Shown here: positions 1 through 9,211 of the stretch, piece by piece
How positions within the stretch are numbered: position 1 is the first letter of the stretch
Layout: each line of letters starts with the position of its first letter
NCBI GenBank assembly: GCA_946186505.1
Contig: CAMHNI010000008.1
Span: forward strand, 1 to 64,000
DNA: 64,000 nucleotides
From: an uncultured Prevotellaceae bacterium
GTDB taxonomy: Bacteria > Bacteroidota > Bacteroidia > Bacteroidales > Bacteroidaceae
Direction: 5' to 3'
The notes under the pieces: model-generated
The model's database searches: none
Told to the model about the DNA's origin: nothing
What the model saw: only the letters and a program-made list of their open reading frames with translations
Program-made: the position numbers and the translations under genes

Positions 1-31
1 AAAACCGAATATCAGAATTTATGTAAAACTG

Positions 32-47
32 CCACTTTTTAAAGTGG
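32..47. terminator. Short hairpin upstream of the STAS gene
   Basis: CCACTTT and AAAGTGG form a 7-bp stem with a 2-base loop. No T run follows, so it may be a weak terminator of a gene left of the window or chance. No clear TAnnTTTG promoter was found between it and the STAS gene. Confidence 0.25.
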
Positions 48-105
48 GCTCAATAGTTGAATAATAAAGATTAAATACCAATAACTGATTAAAACAATAA
101 AGATT

Positions 106-408
106 ATGAACGCTAAAATTGAAGAAATCGATGGCAAGTTTGTTGCCACTTTAGCAGGAGAAATGGATACAGCTGCCGCTACTGAGGCAGAAGAAGTATT
201 GCAGCCTCTCTACAATTCTGATGGTAAAGATGTCATTATCGACTGTACCAGCTTGGAGTATATTGCTTCCAGCGGGCTTCGCATCCTGCTCGGCATCCTG
301 AAAGGCGCCAAGGCAGCAGGTAGCAAGGTGGTCATGCGTGGCGTGAATGACGACATCAAGAATGTGTTTAAACTGACAGGATTTATCAGCATCTTTGAAT
401 TTGAGTAA
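106..408 (+). CDS. STAS-domain protein (anti-sigma factor antagonist-like)
   Basis: A 100-residue single STAS domain, the normal size for SpoIIAA/RsbV-type proteins. The IDCTSLEYIASSGLRIL stretch matches the conserved loop and helix holding the phosphorylatable Ser of this family (D-x-S-x-x-x-SSGL). Such proteins bind an anti-sigma or switch kinase when unphosphorylated and are cytosolic. No cognate kinase or PP2C phosphatase lies inside the window; one could lie to the left. The stop overlaps the start of the next gene by one base (TAATG), so it is translationally coupled to the porin and probably heads the biosynthetic operon. A link between STAS signalling and the peptide synthetases is inference from position only. 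Confidence 0.85.
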   Translation: MNAKIEEIDGKFVATLAGEMDTAAATEAEEVLQPLYNSDGKDVIIDCTSLEYIASSGLRILLGILKGAKAAGSKVVMRGVNDDIKNVFKLTGFISIFEFE

Positions 409-1760
409 TGGACAGACAGAGAAATTGGATAAAACTCTTTGCTGCAGCATCGTTTCTGATGTTGTCGGGCAGTAGCAGGGCTCAAAGCGATTCTACCCAA
501 AATGCTGTCAATCAGCTCAGTTTTGGCATGAATCTGCTGACGCACGGCGAGGCTTGCGGCGGCGGTCTTCCTAAAGCTGCAGAAGGTGGTTCCACAGAGG
601 ACAAATCACGTTTTATGGTAGGGCGCGTACGTCTGAATGTGGACTACCAGCGTTCAGGTCTGCAGGCTCATGCGGTCATCCAGAACAAGGCGATATGGGG
701 CATGAAAGGCAACAATGCCCTAACACTGTACGAGGGCTGGGTGAAGATGACGGCCAAGAATGGTTTGTTTGCCCAAATGGGCCGTATAGCACTGGCCTAC
801 GACGATGAGCGAATCATCGGCCCCAATGACTTCGCAACAGCAGCCCAGTCGCACGATGTTCTTCGGGTAGGCTATGAAGGACATGGGCACAAAGCACATG
901 CCATACTGGCCTATAACCAGAATGGAGACAACTACTATAACGGCACGTATTATGAGAACGGCGCGCAGTTATATAAATCCATGCAGACGCTGTGGTATCA
1001 CTATGATGTACCGAAGTTTCCTTTAGGGGCTTCATTGCTGTTTATGAACATTGGTCAACAGGCTGGCATAGAAGGTGATGTGAATAATCCGCCATCAACA
1101 GAATATCAGCAGATGTTTGGTGGCTATGTCAACTACCATACCAAGCATCTTACATTGGATGGCTCGTATTACCGCCAGACGGGTAAGTTCGTCAATGATA
1201 TAAAGCAGACAGGGCCGATAAAGGCTTGGATGGCCAGTGCGAAAGCCACTATCAATCCTACTGACAGATACGGTTTCGTGTTGGGTTACGATTATCTGAG
1301 TGGTGATGACTATGTGCCTGTAACCTACGGTGGAACATTAGGTATGGTGTTCCATGGAACAGAGGGAGGCTTTGCTCCTCTGTATGGCTCGCGGACAAAG
1401 TTCTACGGCATCATGGACTATTTCTATGAGAGTGCGTATATCAACGGATTTACTCCTGGACTGCAAAATGCCTTTATCGGCGTATCTGGCAAACCAATGT
1501 CCCAACTTAATTGTAGTGCCACCTATCACTATCTGGCTACAGCCACGGAACTCACAGATCTTAACCGTACGCTGGGACATAGTATAGAACTTCAAGCCAG
1601 TTATAAGTTCTCGAAGGATATCATGCTCGTGGCTGGCTATACCCATATGATTGGCACAGAGACGATGGACCGGCTGAAACAAGGCAATGCCAGCAAACAA
1701 GCCCGTTGGGGATGGTTCTCTCTGGTAGTCTCGCCAAGTCTGTTGACGACTAAATGGTAA
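408..1760 (+). CDS. Outer-membrane porin, alginate-export/OprD-like barrel
   Basis: A 450-residue protein with an N-terminal signal peptide (charged start, hydrophobic core, cleavage near SRAQS) followed by alternating strands rich in Tyr, Gly and Asn. The segment GRIALAYDDERIIGPNDF resembles the start of alginate_exp-type porins (G-R-x-x-x-x-Y-x-D-x-R-x-I-G). It probably forms a monomeric outer-membrane channel. The start codon overlaps the STAS stop and its stop lies 29 bp before the likely start of the first synthetase, so it appears to be in the same transcript. I infer that it may pass the peptide product or a precursor across the outer membrane. It could instead be a general nutrient porin of an unrelated upstream operon. 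It is not a TonB-dependent receptor: no plug domain is seen. Confidence 0.75.
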   Translation: MDRQRNWIKLFAAASFLMLSGSSRAQSDSTQNAVNQLSFGMNLLTHGEACGGGLPKAAEGGSTEDKSRFMVGRVRLNVDYQRSGLQAHAVIQNKAIWGMKGNNALTLYEGWVKMTAKNGLFAQMGRIALAYDDERIIGPNDFATAAQSHDVLRVGYEGHGHKAHAILAYNQNGDNYYNGTYYENGAQLYKSMQTLWYHYDVPKFPLGASLLFMNIGQQAGIEGDVNNPPSTEYQQMFGGYVNYHTKHLTLDGSYYRQTGKFVNDIKQTGPIKAWMASAKATINPTDRYGFVLGYDYLSGDDYVPVTYGGTLGMVFHGTEGGFAPLYGSRTKFYGIMDYFYESAYINGFTPGLQNAFIGVSGKPMSQLNCSATYHYLATATELTDLNRTLGHSIELQASYKFSKDIMLVAGYTHMIGTETMDRLKQGNASKQARWGWFSLVVSPSLLTTKW

Positions 1761-1789
1761 TAAAGAATCATAAAAACGAAACTATCAAT

Positions 1790-4700
1790 ATGAAAAGTTT
1801 TGCACCATTAACAAAAACACAATATGGCCTCTATGTGGAGTGTATAGCACACCAGGGAGAGGCTTGTTATAACATTCCTTATCTATATACGCTGGACAGC
1901 AGTTTGGACGAGGAACGACTTCGTAAGGCCATTGAGGCCGCTGTGGCAGCGCATCCCACGCTGTTTACACGTATCGAACAGACAGAACAGGGTGACCCTG
2001 TGCAGTCGATTGATGATAGTGAGATATTTTCGCTGACAGTGGAGCATGTGGATGACATTGAGGCCGAGAAATCCCGATTCATCCAGCCGTTCAATATTGT
2101 GGGTGACAGGCTGTTCCGTATCCGTCTGTTGAAGGCTCGGCCACAGGCCAAAGATGCAGAACATTACTATCTGCTACAAGACATTCATCACATCATCAGC
2201 GACGGTGCATCAAGAAAGGTTCTACTGGCAGATATCGAGAAAGCCTATCAAGGCGAGGTTCTGGTATCGGAAGTACTCAGTCTGGCCGATGTTGCCAAGG
2301 CCGAGGCAGAACAGCGAGAAACGCCGAAGTTTGAGGAAGACAAGAAATGGTATGCTGAGAACTTCGACTGCGGAGATACTGACTCACCACTGTTGGGCGA
2401 TATGGAGGGAAAGGAGCCTAAGGAAGGACTGCTGACGAGGACCATGAACATCGACATTGATGTGGTCGAATCATTCTGCAAGGAGCATGGCATCTACAAG
2501 AGCACGTTCTTTACAGCTGCTTACGCTTATCTGTTGGCCAAGTACAACAACGAACAGGAAGTATTGTTCAGTACCATTCACAACGGACGCGCTGACAAGC
2601 GCCTGGCACACTCAATAGCAATGCTGGTGAGAACACTGCCTGCATACGCCAAGTTCTCTGCAGGGCAGAGCGGCAAAGCCGAGCGTACGAACGACACATC
2701 AATACTCGACTTTCTGAAGGCTGGACAGGAACAGATGACGGGCTGCCGTCAGCATGAGGCATACGCCTATAGTGATGTGGTGAACGACCTTGGGCTGAAG
2801 CCTGCCACCACATTTGCCTGGCACGGACTGCTATTTGACAGTCTGCAGTTTGACGGCAAACCGATGACGGCACAACGGCTGAACAACAACACCCTTGAGG
2901 TGCCTCTCTATGTAAAGGCGTATATTCGCGACAGTCACTACTGCGTTGAGGCAGAGTACAATGCCAGTGTGTACAGCGAAATGCTGATCCGTCAGTTCTT
3001 AGAGAGCTATGAGGCTGTGGTTGAGGGATTCCTCAAAGAAGAATATCTGCGTGATATTAACATCGCTACAGAATCTCAGACAGCACTGCTTGACAGCTTT
3101 AACCAAAATGATGTCGATTACGACGACACGCAGACTATCGTCTCGTTGTTCCGTCGTCAGGCCCAGGCAACACCTGACAACATCGCTGTGGTCTTTAAGG
3201 ACCATCGCTATACCTACCATGAGGTGGATGAGATCAGTGACCGTATTGAAGGCTATATCGCATCGAAAGGTCTGAAAGAGGAAGATGTTATATCGGTACT
3301 GATTCCCCGTTGCGAGTGGATGGCCATCGCCTCACTGGGTGTGATGAAGGCAGGCTGCGCCTATCAGCCTCTTGACCCAACGTATCCGAAGGAGCGTCTG
3401 AACTTCATGATGCAAGATGCCAGTGCCAAGCTGCTGATTGCCGACGAGGAGTTGCGCCCTATCGTGGATGAATACGAAGGTGAAGTGCTGCTAACAAAAG
3501 AGTTCTCACAATTGCCGCCTCTTACAGCGGGAGCAAACGCTCAACTTTCACCCTCCAGTTTGTTTATCCTCCTCTACACCAGCGGCTCGACGGGTGTGCC
3601 TAAGGGCTGTCAGCTGACACACGGAAACCTTGTGGCCTTCTGTCATTGGTACCAGCGGTTTTACGACCTGAAGCCCGGACATCATGTGGCTGCATACGCC
3701 TCGTATGGGTTTGACGCCTGCATGATGGATATGTACCCGGCTCTGACCTGTGGTGCTTCTGTTCACATCATTCCAGAAGAGATTCGCCTCGACTTGATTG
3801 CTTTGAATGAGTATTTCGAGCGCGAACAGATTACCCATTCGTTTATGACCACGCAGGTGGGCTATCAGTTCGCGACGAGCATCGAGAACCACTCGCTATT
3901 GTATCTCTCTACGGGTGGCGAGAAACTGGCTTCTCTCACTCCGCCGACAGGTTATGATTTCTATAATGTATATGGCCCCACGGAGTGCACCATCTTCACG
4001 ACCACCTACCTGGTGGACAAAAAGCTGAAGGAGATACCTATCGGAAAGCCTCTTGACAACATGCGACTTTATATTGTTGATCCGCAAGGTCATCGTCTGC
4101 CCGTTGGTGCTGCCGGAGAATTGTGGGTCAGCGGTCCTCAGGTGAGCCGAGGATATTTGAATCGCCCAGAGAAGACGGCTGAGGTCTATATCGGCAATCC
4201 ATTTACAAATAATGGTAAATACGCGCGTGTTTATAAAACAGGCGACATCGTGCGCTATCTGCCTTCTGGCGACATCCAGTTTGTAGGTCGCAGGGACGGA
4301 CAGGTGAAGATCCGTGGCTTCCGCATCGAGCTGAAGGAGGTGGAAGCCGTCATCCGCGAGTTCCCAGGCATCAAGGATGCTACTGTGCAGGCTTTTGAAG
4401 AGGAAGGTGGAAACGGAAAGTTCATCGCAGCCTACATCGTGAGCGATCAGCAGATCGACATCGAGGCCCTCAACAACTTCATCCTCGATCAGAAGCCTCC
4501 GTACATGGTGCCTGCCGTAACGATGCAGATAGACAAGATACCTCTGAATCAGAATCAGAAGGTGAACAAGAAGGCTCTTCCAAAGCCCGAAAAGAAGGCT
4601 GCCGCTATCGAGGAGTCGAATGTACCGATGAACGTGTTGGAGCAGGAGCTGCATGAGATGATTGCCGCCATCGTGAATAACACGGAATTTGGAATTACCA

Positions 4701-7700
4701 CTGTTCTTGGCTACGCTGGTCTGACCTCCATATCGTCTATCAAACTCGCCGTACAGGTGAACAAGCGTTATGGCGTGACGCTCGACTCGAAGTCGCTGGT
4801 CAAGAACGGCACGCTGCAGAGCATAGAGAACGAGATTTTGAAGCAGATGATGGCCTCCCCAAGCCCCTCCCAAGGAGGGGATGTTAAAATGCATAAATCC
4901 ACAGAAACCCCAATCTCTTCAGGTAACCAGACATCCCCTCCTTGGGAGGGGCTTGGGGAGGCTTTCCCGCTCTCTTACGCCCAAACGGGAGTCTATTTCG
5001 AGTGTCTGAAGAATCCTACTTCTACCATCTATAACATTCCATACCTGCTCAGCTATCCTGCGGGCATCGAGGCCGACAAGCTGGCAGATACTGTAAAGAG
5101 AGTTGTGGAGGCCCATCCGGAACTGAGTATTCACTTCACCACTGAAAGGCTACGGGTAGGCGACGGAACGTCGGGAATGGGAGATACCATCGTTCAGACG
5201 ATGGCAGACAGTGTGCCTGTTGAAGTTCCCGTCACAGAGATGACTGACGAGGCCTTGAAGACCTACAAACAGGAGTTCGTACGTCCGTTCAACCTGCAGA
5301 AAGCACCGCTCTACCGTTTCGAAGTGGTGAAGACAGAAAGCGGTGTGCATCTGTTGATGGACGTCCATCATCTGGTGTTCGACGGTGGTTCCGCAGACCT
5401 GTTTATCCGTCAGATAGGTAGCGTGCTCGATGGTGCGAATGTCGAGAAGGAAACCTACACCTATTTCGATTTCGTCAGTGACCAGCAGAAGGCCGAGAAT
5501 AGCGATGAGTTCAAGGCTGCCCAGCAGTTCTTTGCAGAGAAGCTGCAGACCTGTGAGGGAGCCAGTGAGATACCTGCCGATCTGCCTAAGAGCGATGCCC
5601 TGGGCTTCATTGGTGAGGCCGTCTGTGCGACAGACCACGAAAAAGCAGCTGCATTCTGCCGTCAGAATGATATCACCCCAGCACATCTTTATCTTGCTGC
5701 TGCCAGTTATGTTATCTCGCGCTATAACAACAACCGAGAAGTTTATCTCTCGACGATTAGCAGCGGTCGATCGAACCTGAAGATTGCTGACACCGTGGGT
5801 ATGTTCGTCAACACCCTCGCCCTTGGTCTGAAGATCGACGATGTGACAGTCGGCGAATACCTGAAACAAGTGAGCGGGACCTTCGACGAGACACTGCGTT
5901 ATGAGGACTATCCCTTTGCACGCATTGCAGCCGACTTTGGCTTCATTCCTGCCATTGCCTACGCCTATCAGGTGGGTGTGCTGTCGGAATATACCGTTGG
6001 AGGCCAGACTATTGGTCAGGAACTTTTGGAACTGAATGTGCCGAAGTTCAAGATCAATATCAAGATAGAATCTCGTGGCGTAGTGGTTCAGTATGACAAC
6101 TCTATCTACTCTGCCCGTCTTGGCAATGCTTTGGCTGAAAGCATCGTAGCCGTCGTCGAGCGTATGATGGCCAAGCCACAGATGAAGGTTCGCCAACTCT
6201 CCATCATCAGCAAGAATCAGGAGGAAGCGTTGAGCCATCTGCGCGAAGTGGCTACAGGCAAAGTACCGTTCAAGTACTACCACGACTGCATCAGTTATTA
6301 TGCCCAGAAGCAGCCTGATGCAAAGGCTTTGGTAGCTTGCGACGCCACTTATACCTATCAGGAGATGGACGAAGCAACAAACCGCATTGCCAATGCCCTG
6401 CGCCAGCGTGGTGTAGAGCCTCGCAGCCGTGTAGCCCTGTTGTTGCCCAGAACATCGAAAGTGATGTTCTCCATCTTTGGCGTGATGAAGGCCGGATGTG
6501 CCTATATCCCTTGTGACCCCGAATACCCCACAGAGCGCATCCAGCACATTCTCACCGACAGCCATGCAGCCTATATCATCACGACGGCCGACCGCGTGGG
6601 TGAGTTCTCTAATGCCATCGATGTAGAAGAGCTGCTCGACAGTTCTCTCAGTACTGCACCTGTGGATGCAAATATCACGCCGCAGGACCTCTGCTATCTC
6701 ATCTACACCAGCGGTTCTACAGGTAAGCCTAAGGGCGTGATGCTGCGCCACGAAAGCATCGTCAACTACCTGTATGGTGGTCATCCTGCCAATACCCATA
6801 TCCATGCTTTGGCAGAGACGGTACATGCTTTCCTCTGCGTCACTACCCTATCGTTTGATATGTCGATGAAGGAGTTTGGCGGTGCATTATGCAATGGAAA
6901 GACGGCAGTTATAGCCAGCGAGGAAGAGACAACCAATGCTGCGTTGCTTGCCGATCTATTCCGGCGTACGGGAGCTGATGCCATTAATGCTACGCCATCG
7001 CGTATGCTGCAATATATGGAGTTGCCGGCCTTTGTAGAGGCTATCGGACAGTGTAAGGTCATCATGTGTGGCGGCGAGAAGTATGCCGACGGTCTGCTCG
7101 ACAAACTGCGTGCTGCTGCCCCAGAGGCTCGCATCTTCAACACCTATGGTCCGACGGAGATCACAGTCTCTTCAAACTGCAAGGAACTGACACATACCAA
7201 CCGTATCAGCGTAGGTCATCCGCTACTCAACTACAAGGAGTTTGTGGTTGACAGCGATGCTAACGAATTGCCTGTAGGCGTGGTTGGCGAACTGTATATC
7301 GGTGGCATCGGTGTGGCAACGGGCTACAACGACCTGCCTGAGATGACGGCCGAGCGCTTTATTAACTACAAGGGCGTCCGCATCTACAAGTCGGGCGACT
7401 ATGCCCGCTGGACCGAAGAGGGTGATGTTGAGATCTTGGGTCGTACAGACAACCAGATCAAACTACGTGGTCTGCGAATCGAACTGGGTGAGGTAGAAGC
7501 CGCTCTGGCTGCCGTCGAGGGTATCAAAAGCGTCGTTGTGAAGATTGGCAAGATCAAGAATATCGAGCATCTGTGTGCTTACTTCACAGCCGACCGTCCT
7601 ATCGACATCGTAGAGCTGAAAGCCGAACTGGGTAAGACACTTACCAAGTATATGGTGCCCACGGCTTATCTGCAGATGGAGAAGATGCCTATTACGCCTA

Positions 7701-9190
7701 ATGGTAAGACGGACGTCAAGGCACTGCCAGAACCGCAACTGGCCATCAGTGGCGACTTCGTGGCACCTGCCAACGACACCGAGCGTGCCTTCTGTGATAT
7801 CTTCGCCAATATCCTGCAGATGGACAAGGTGGGAGCCACCGACAATTTCTTCGAACTGGGCGGTACGTCGCTTGTCGTCACCCGTGTCATCATCGAGGCC
7901 GACAAGGCAGGGCTTCACGTGGCCTATGGCGAGGTGTTCGCCAACCCCACGCCCCGCAAGCTGGCACAGCTGATTACTGGCGACTCTGTTGATTCAGGAA
8001 AGGACGGAGAGCCAGATCCCGTTGCCGACTTCGACTACACAGCCATCGACAACCTCCTTCAGCGCAACACGCTGGGCTTCTTCCGAGCTGGCGAACGCCA
8101 ACAGTTGGGCAATGTGCTGATAACAGGTGCCACAGGCTATCTTGGAATCCACATCCTTCGCGAACTGATTGACAGCGAGGCTAATAACATCTACTGTATG
8201 GTACGTGGCAAGACCTTGGAAGCCGCTGAAAGTCGTCTGCGCACCCTGTTGTTCTACTACTTCTCGAAATCTTACAAGGAATTGTTCGGACAGCGTCTGC
8301 ATATCGTTCTTGGCGACGTGACGCAGGATATCGATACCAGCCTGAAGGTTGACACGGTGTTCAACTGCGCAGCCGTCGTGAAGCACTTCTCGGAAGGCAC
8401 GGAGATTGAAGACGTAAACATCGGAGGTGCGCAGCGCTGTGTTGATTTCTGTATCAAGACGGGTGCCAAGCTCATCCACATTTCCACAGCCAGTACCCGT
8501 GGCTTGTGGGCAGGTGAGATAAAGAACGATGTCTATACCGAGCAGCGCCTCTACATGGGCCAGTTCCTTGGCAACCAGTACATCTACTCGAAGTATATGG
8601 CTGAACGCCTGATACTGGATGCTGCGGCCCTTCACGGACTGAGTGCGAAGATCATGCGTGTGGGTAACCTTGCCGCCCGTTCTTCCGACGGTGAGTTCCA
8701 GGCCAACTTCAGCACCAACTCCTTCATGGGCCGTATCCGTATCTATAACATGTTGGGCTGCTGTCCTTATGGCATGCGCAACAAGCGTGTAGAGTTCTCG
8801 CCCATCAACGAGGTGGCCCATGCCATCTGCCTGCTGGCCACCACACCGAAGGAGTGTACCGTGTTCCATCCATACAACATCCATGGCCAGTTCCTGGGCG
8901 ATGTGCTCTCAGGCCTGTCGTCCGTGACGGGCGGTATCCGCTTTGTCGAGCAGGAGGAGTTCCAGAAGGCGATGGACGAGGCAGGACAAGATCCGCAGAA
9001 GGCCAAGCAGATGGCTGCGCTGTTAGCCTACAAGGACATGGGTCACGGACAGAAGACCACCGACGTACAGCGTGACAACGACTATACCACGCAGGTGCTC
9101 TACCGTCTCGGCTTCAACTGGAGTCCCACATCATGGGATTACATTGAGCGCATGCTCACCACCATTGGCGGTTTCGGATTCTTTGAATAA
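1790..9190 (+). CDS. NRPS 1: C-A-T-C-A-T-reductase dipeptide synthetase
   Basis: About 2466 residues. Order, numbered from the ATG at 1790: starter C domain (HHIISDG near 133), A1 (YTSGSTGVPKG near 596), T1 (GLTSISS, phosphopantetheine Ser near 980), C2 (HHLVFDG near 1193), A2 (YTSGSTGKPKG near 1639), T2 (GGTSLVV, Ser near 2027), and a C-terminal thioester reductase with GATGYLG near 2113 and YxxxK near 2264-2268. No epimerase, thioesterase or MbtH is present. An ATG at 1754 is in frame, but the one at 1790 matches the start of the next synthetase (MKxxAPLTKTQYG). Known family chemistry: two amino acids are joined and released by NAD(P)H as aldehyde or alcohol. An active starter C domain suggests N-acylation. 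Hand-read specificity codes: A1 DAMFLTVIF+K, A2 DMKNICTVS+K; I cannot assign substrates. Compared with NRPS 2 it carries extra in-frame inserts near 2656-2685, 4854-4961 (shared) and 5144-5181. Confidence 0.93.
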   Translation: MKSFAPLTKTQYGLYVECIAHQGEACYNIPYLYTLDSSLDEERLRKAIEAAVAAHPTLFTRIEQTEQGDPVQSIDDSEIFSLTVEHVDDIEAEKSRFIQPFNIVGDRLFRIRLLKARPQAKDAEHYYLLQDIHHIISDGASRKVLLADIEKAYQGEVLVSEVLSLADVAKAEAEQRETPKFEEDKKWYAENFDCGDTDSPLLGDMEGKEPKEGLLTRTMNIDIDVVESFCKEHGIYKSTFFTAAYAYLLAKYNNEQEVLFSTIHNGRADKRLAHSIAMLVRTLPAYAKFSAGQSGKAERTNDTSILDFLKAGQEQMTGCRQHEAYAYSDVVNDLGLKPATTFAWHGLLFDSLQFDGKPMTAQRLNNNTLEVPLYVKAYIRDSHYCVEAEYNASVYSEMLIRQFLESYEAVVEGFLKEEYLRDINIATESQTALLDSFNQNDVDYDDTQTIVSLFRRQAQATPDNIAVVFKDHRYTYHEVDEISDRIEGYIASKGLKEEDVISVLIPRCEWMAIASLGVMKAGCAYQPLDPTYPKERLNFMMQDASAKLLIADEELRPIVDEYEGEVLLTKEFSQLPPLTAGANAQLSPSSLFILLYTSGSTGVPKGCQLTHGNLVAFCHWYQRFYDLKPGHHVAAYASYGFDACMMDMYPALTCGASVHIIPEEIRLDLIALNEYFEREQITHSFMTTQVGYQFATSIENHSLLYLSTGGEKLASLTPPTGYDFYNVYGPTECTIFTTTYLVDKKLKEIPIGKPLDNMRLYIVDPQGHRLPVGAAGELWVSGPQVSRGYLNRPEKTAEVYIGNPFTNNGKYARVYKTGDIVRYLPSGDIQFVGRRDGQVKIRGFRIELKEVEAVIREFPGIKDATVQAFEEEGGNGKFIAAYIVSDQQIDIEALNNFILDQKPPYMVPAVTMQIDKIPLNQNQKVNKKALPKPEKKAAAIEESNVPMNVLEQELHEMIAAIVNNTEFGITTVLGYAGLTSISSIKLAVQVNKRYGVTLDSKSLVKNGTLQSIENEILKQMMASPSPSQGGDVKMHKSTETPISSGNQTSPPWEGLGEAFPLSYAQTGVYFECLKNPTSTIYNIPYLLSYPAGIEADKLADTVKRVVEAHPELSIHFTTERLRVGDGTSGMGDTIVQTMADSVPVEVPVTEMTDEALKTYKQEFVRPFNLQKAPLYRFEVVKTESGVHLLMDVHHLVFDGGSADLFIRQIGSVLDGANVEKETYTYFDFVSDQQKAENSDEFKAAQQFFAEKLQTCEGASEIPADLPKSDALGFIGEAVCATDHEKAAAFCRQNDITPAHLYLAAASYVISRYNNNREVYLSTISSGRSNLKIADTVGMFVNTLALGLKIDDVTVGEYLKQVSGTFDETLRYEDYPFARIAADFGFIPAIAYAYQVGVLSEYTVGGQTIGQELLELNVPKFKINIKIESRGVVVQYDNSIYSARLGNALAESIVAVVERMMAKPQMKVRQLSIISKNQEEALSHLREVATGKVPFKYYHDCISYYAQKQPDAKALVACDATYTYQEMDEATNRIANALRQRGVEPRSRVALLLPRTSKVMFSIFGVMKAGCAYIPCDPEYPTERIQHILTDSHAAYIITTADRVGEFSNAIDVEELLDSSLSTAPVDANITPQDLCYLIYTSGSTGKPKGVMLRHESIVNYLYGGHPANTHIHALAETVHAFLCVTTLSFDMSMKEFGGALCNGKTAVIASEEETTNAALLADLFRRTGADAINATPSRMLQYMELPAFVEAIGQCKVIMCGGEKYADGLLDKLRAAAPEARIFNTYGPTEITVSSNCKELTHTNRISVGHPLLNYKEFVVDSDANELPVGVVGELYIGGIGVATGYNDLPEMTAERFINYKGVRIYKSGDYARWTEEGDVEILGRTDNQIKLRGLRIELGEVEAALAAVEGIKSVVVKIGKIKNIEHLCAYFTADRPIDIVELKAELGKTLTKYMVPTAYLQMEKMPITPNGKTDVKALPEPQLAISGDFVAPANDTERAFCDIFANILQMDKVGATDNFFELGGTSLVVTRVIIEADKAGLHVAYGEVFANPTPRKLAQLITGDSVDSGKDGEPDPVADFDYTAIDNLLQRNTLGFFRAGERQQLGNVLITGATGYLGIHILRELIDSEANNIYCMVRGKTLEAAESRLRTLLFYYFSKSYKELFGQRLHIVLGDVTQDIDTSLKVDTVFNCAAVVKHFSEGTEIEDVNIGGAQRCVDFCIKTGAKLIHISTASTRGLWAGEIKNDVYTEQRLYMGQFLGNQYIYSKYMAERLILDAAALHGLSAKIMRVGNLAARSSDGEFQANFSTNSFMGRIRIYNMLGCCPYGMRNKRVEFSPINEVAHAICLLATTPKECTVFHPYNIHGQFLGDVLSGLSSVTGGIRFVEQEEFQKAMDEAGQDPQKAKQMAALLAYKDMGHGQKTTDVQRDNDYTTQVLYRLGFNWSPTSWDYIERMLTTIGGFGFFE
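2656..2685 (+). repeat. Short in-frame insert in the NRPS 1 starter C domain
   Basis: NRPS 1 has about ten extra residues (SAGQSGKAERT region) where NRPS 2 reads YAKFDNDTTVLDF directly. The DNA (cggcaaagccgagcg) resembles the GC-rich accgagcg-type repeat seen at 24035, 51390 and 57930. It falls at a surface-loop position between conserved C-domain blocks. Confidence 0.5.
4854..4961. repeat. 108-bp palindromic element in frame between T1 and C2 of NRPS 1
   Basis: Perfect 31-bp inverted repeats (4854-4884 and 4931-4961, beginning cctccccaagcccctccc) enclose a 46-bp centre. Each arm contains its own small palindrome (cccctcc/ggagggg). The length is divisible by three and it is read through as a Pro/Ser/Gly-rich linker (ASPSPSQGGDV ... 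PPWEGLGEA). The identical 108 bp sits at the same point in NRPS 2, and a diverged copy of the same length sits at 22811. Confidence 0.9.
5144..5181. repeat. ERLRVG-type repeat in frame in NRPS 1 C2
   Basis: A GAAAGGCTACGGGTAGGCG start, a small palindrome (cgacggaacgtcg) and GGAATGGG end. It is translated ERLRVGDGTSGMG inside the second C domain, where NRPS 2 has a shorter loop. Related copies are at 13325, 14036, in both arms of 15483-15650, and intergenically at 57721 and 58706. Confidence 0.8.
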
Positions 9191-9211
9191 ATCAATATAA
9201 AGGAAATTAAT

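Noticed and set aside
1754..1789. Upstream start for NRPS 1
   Set aside because: The 12 extra residues are absent from NRPS 2, and the ATG at 1790 aligns with its start.
5150..6826. Long antisense open frame (558 codons) inside NRPS 1
   Set aside because: It lies opposite a well-supported synthetase region, has no domain features, and similar long antisense frames occur throughout both synthetases because of codon bias.
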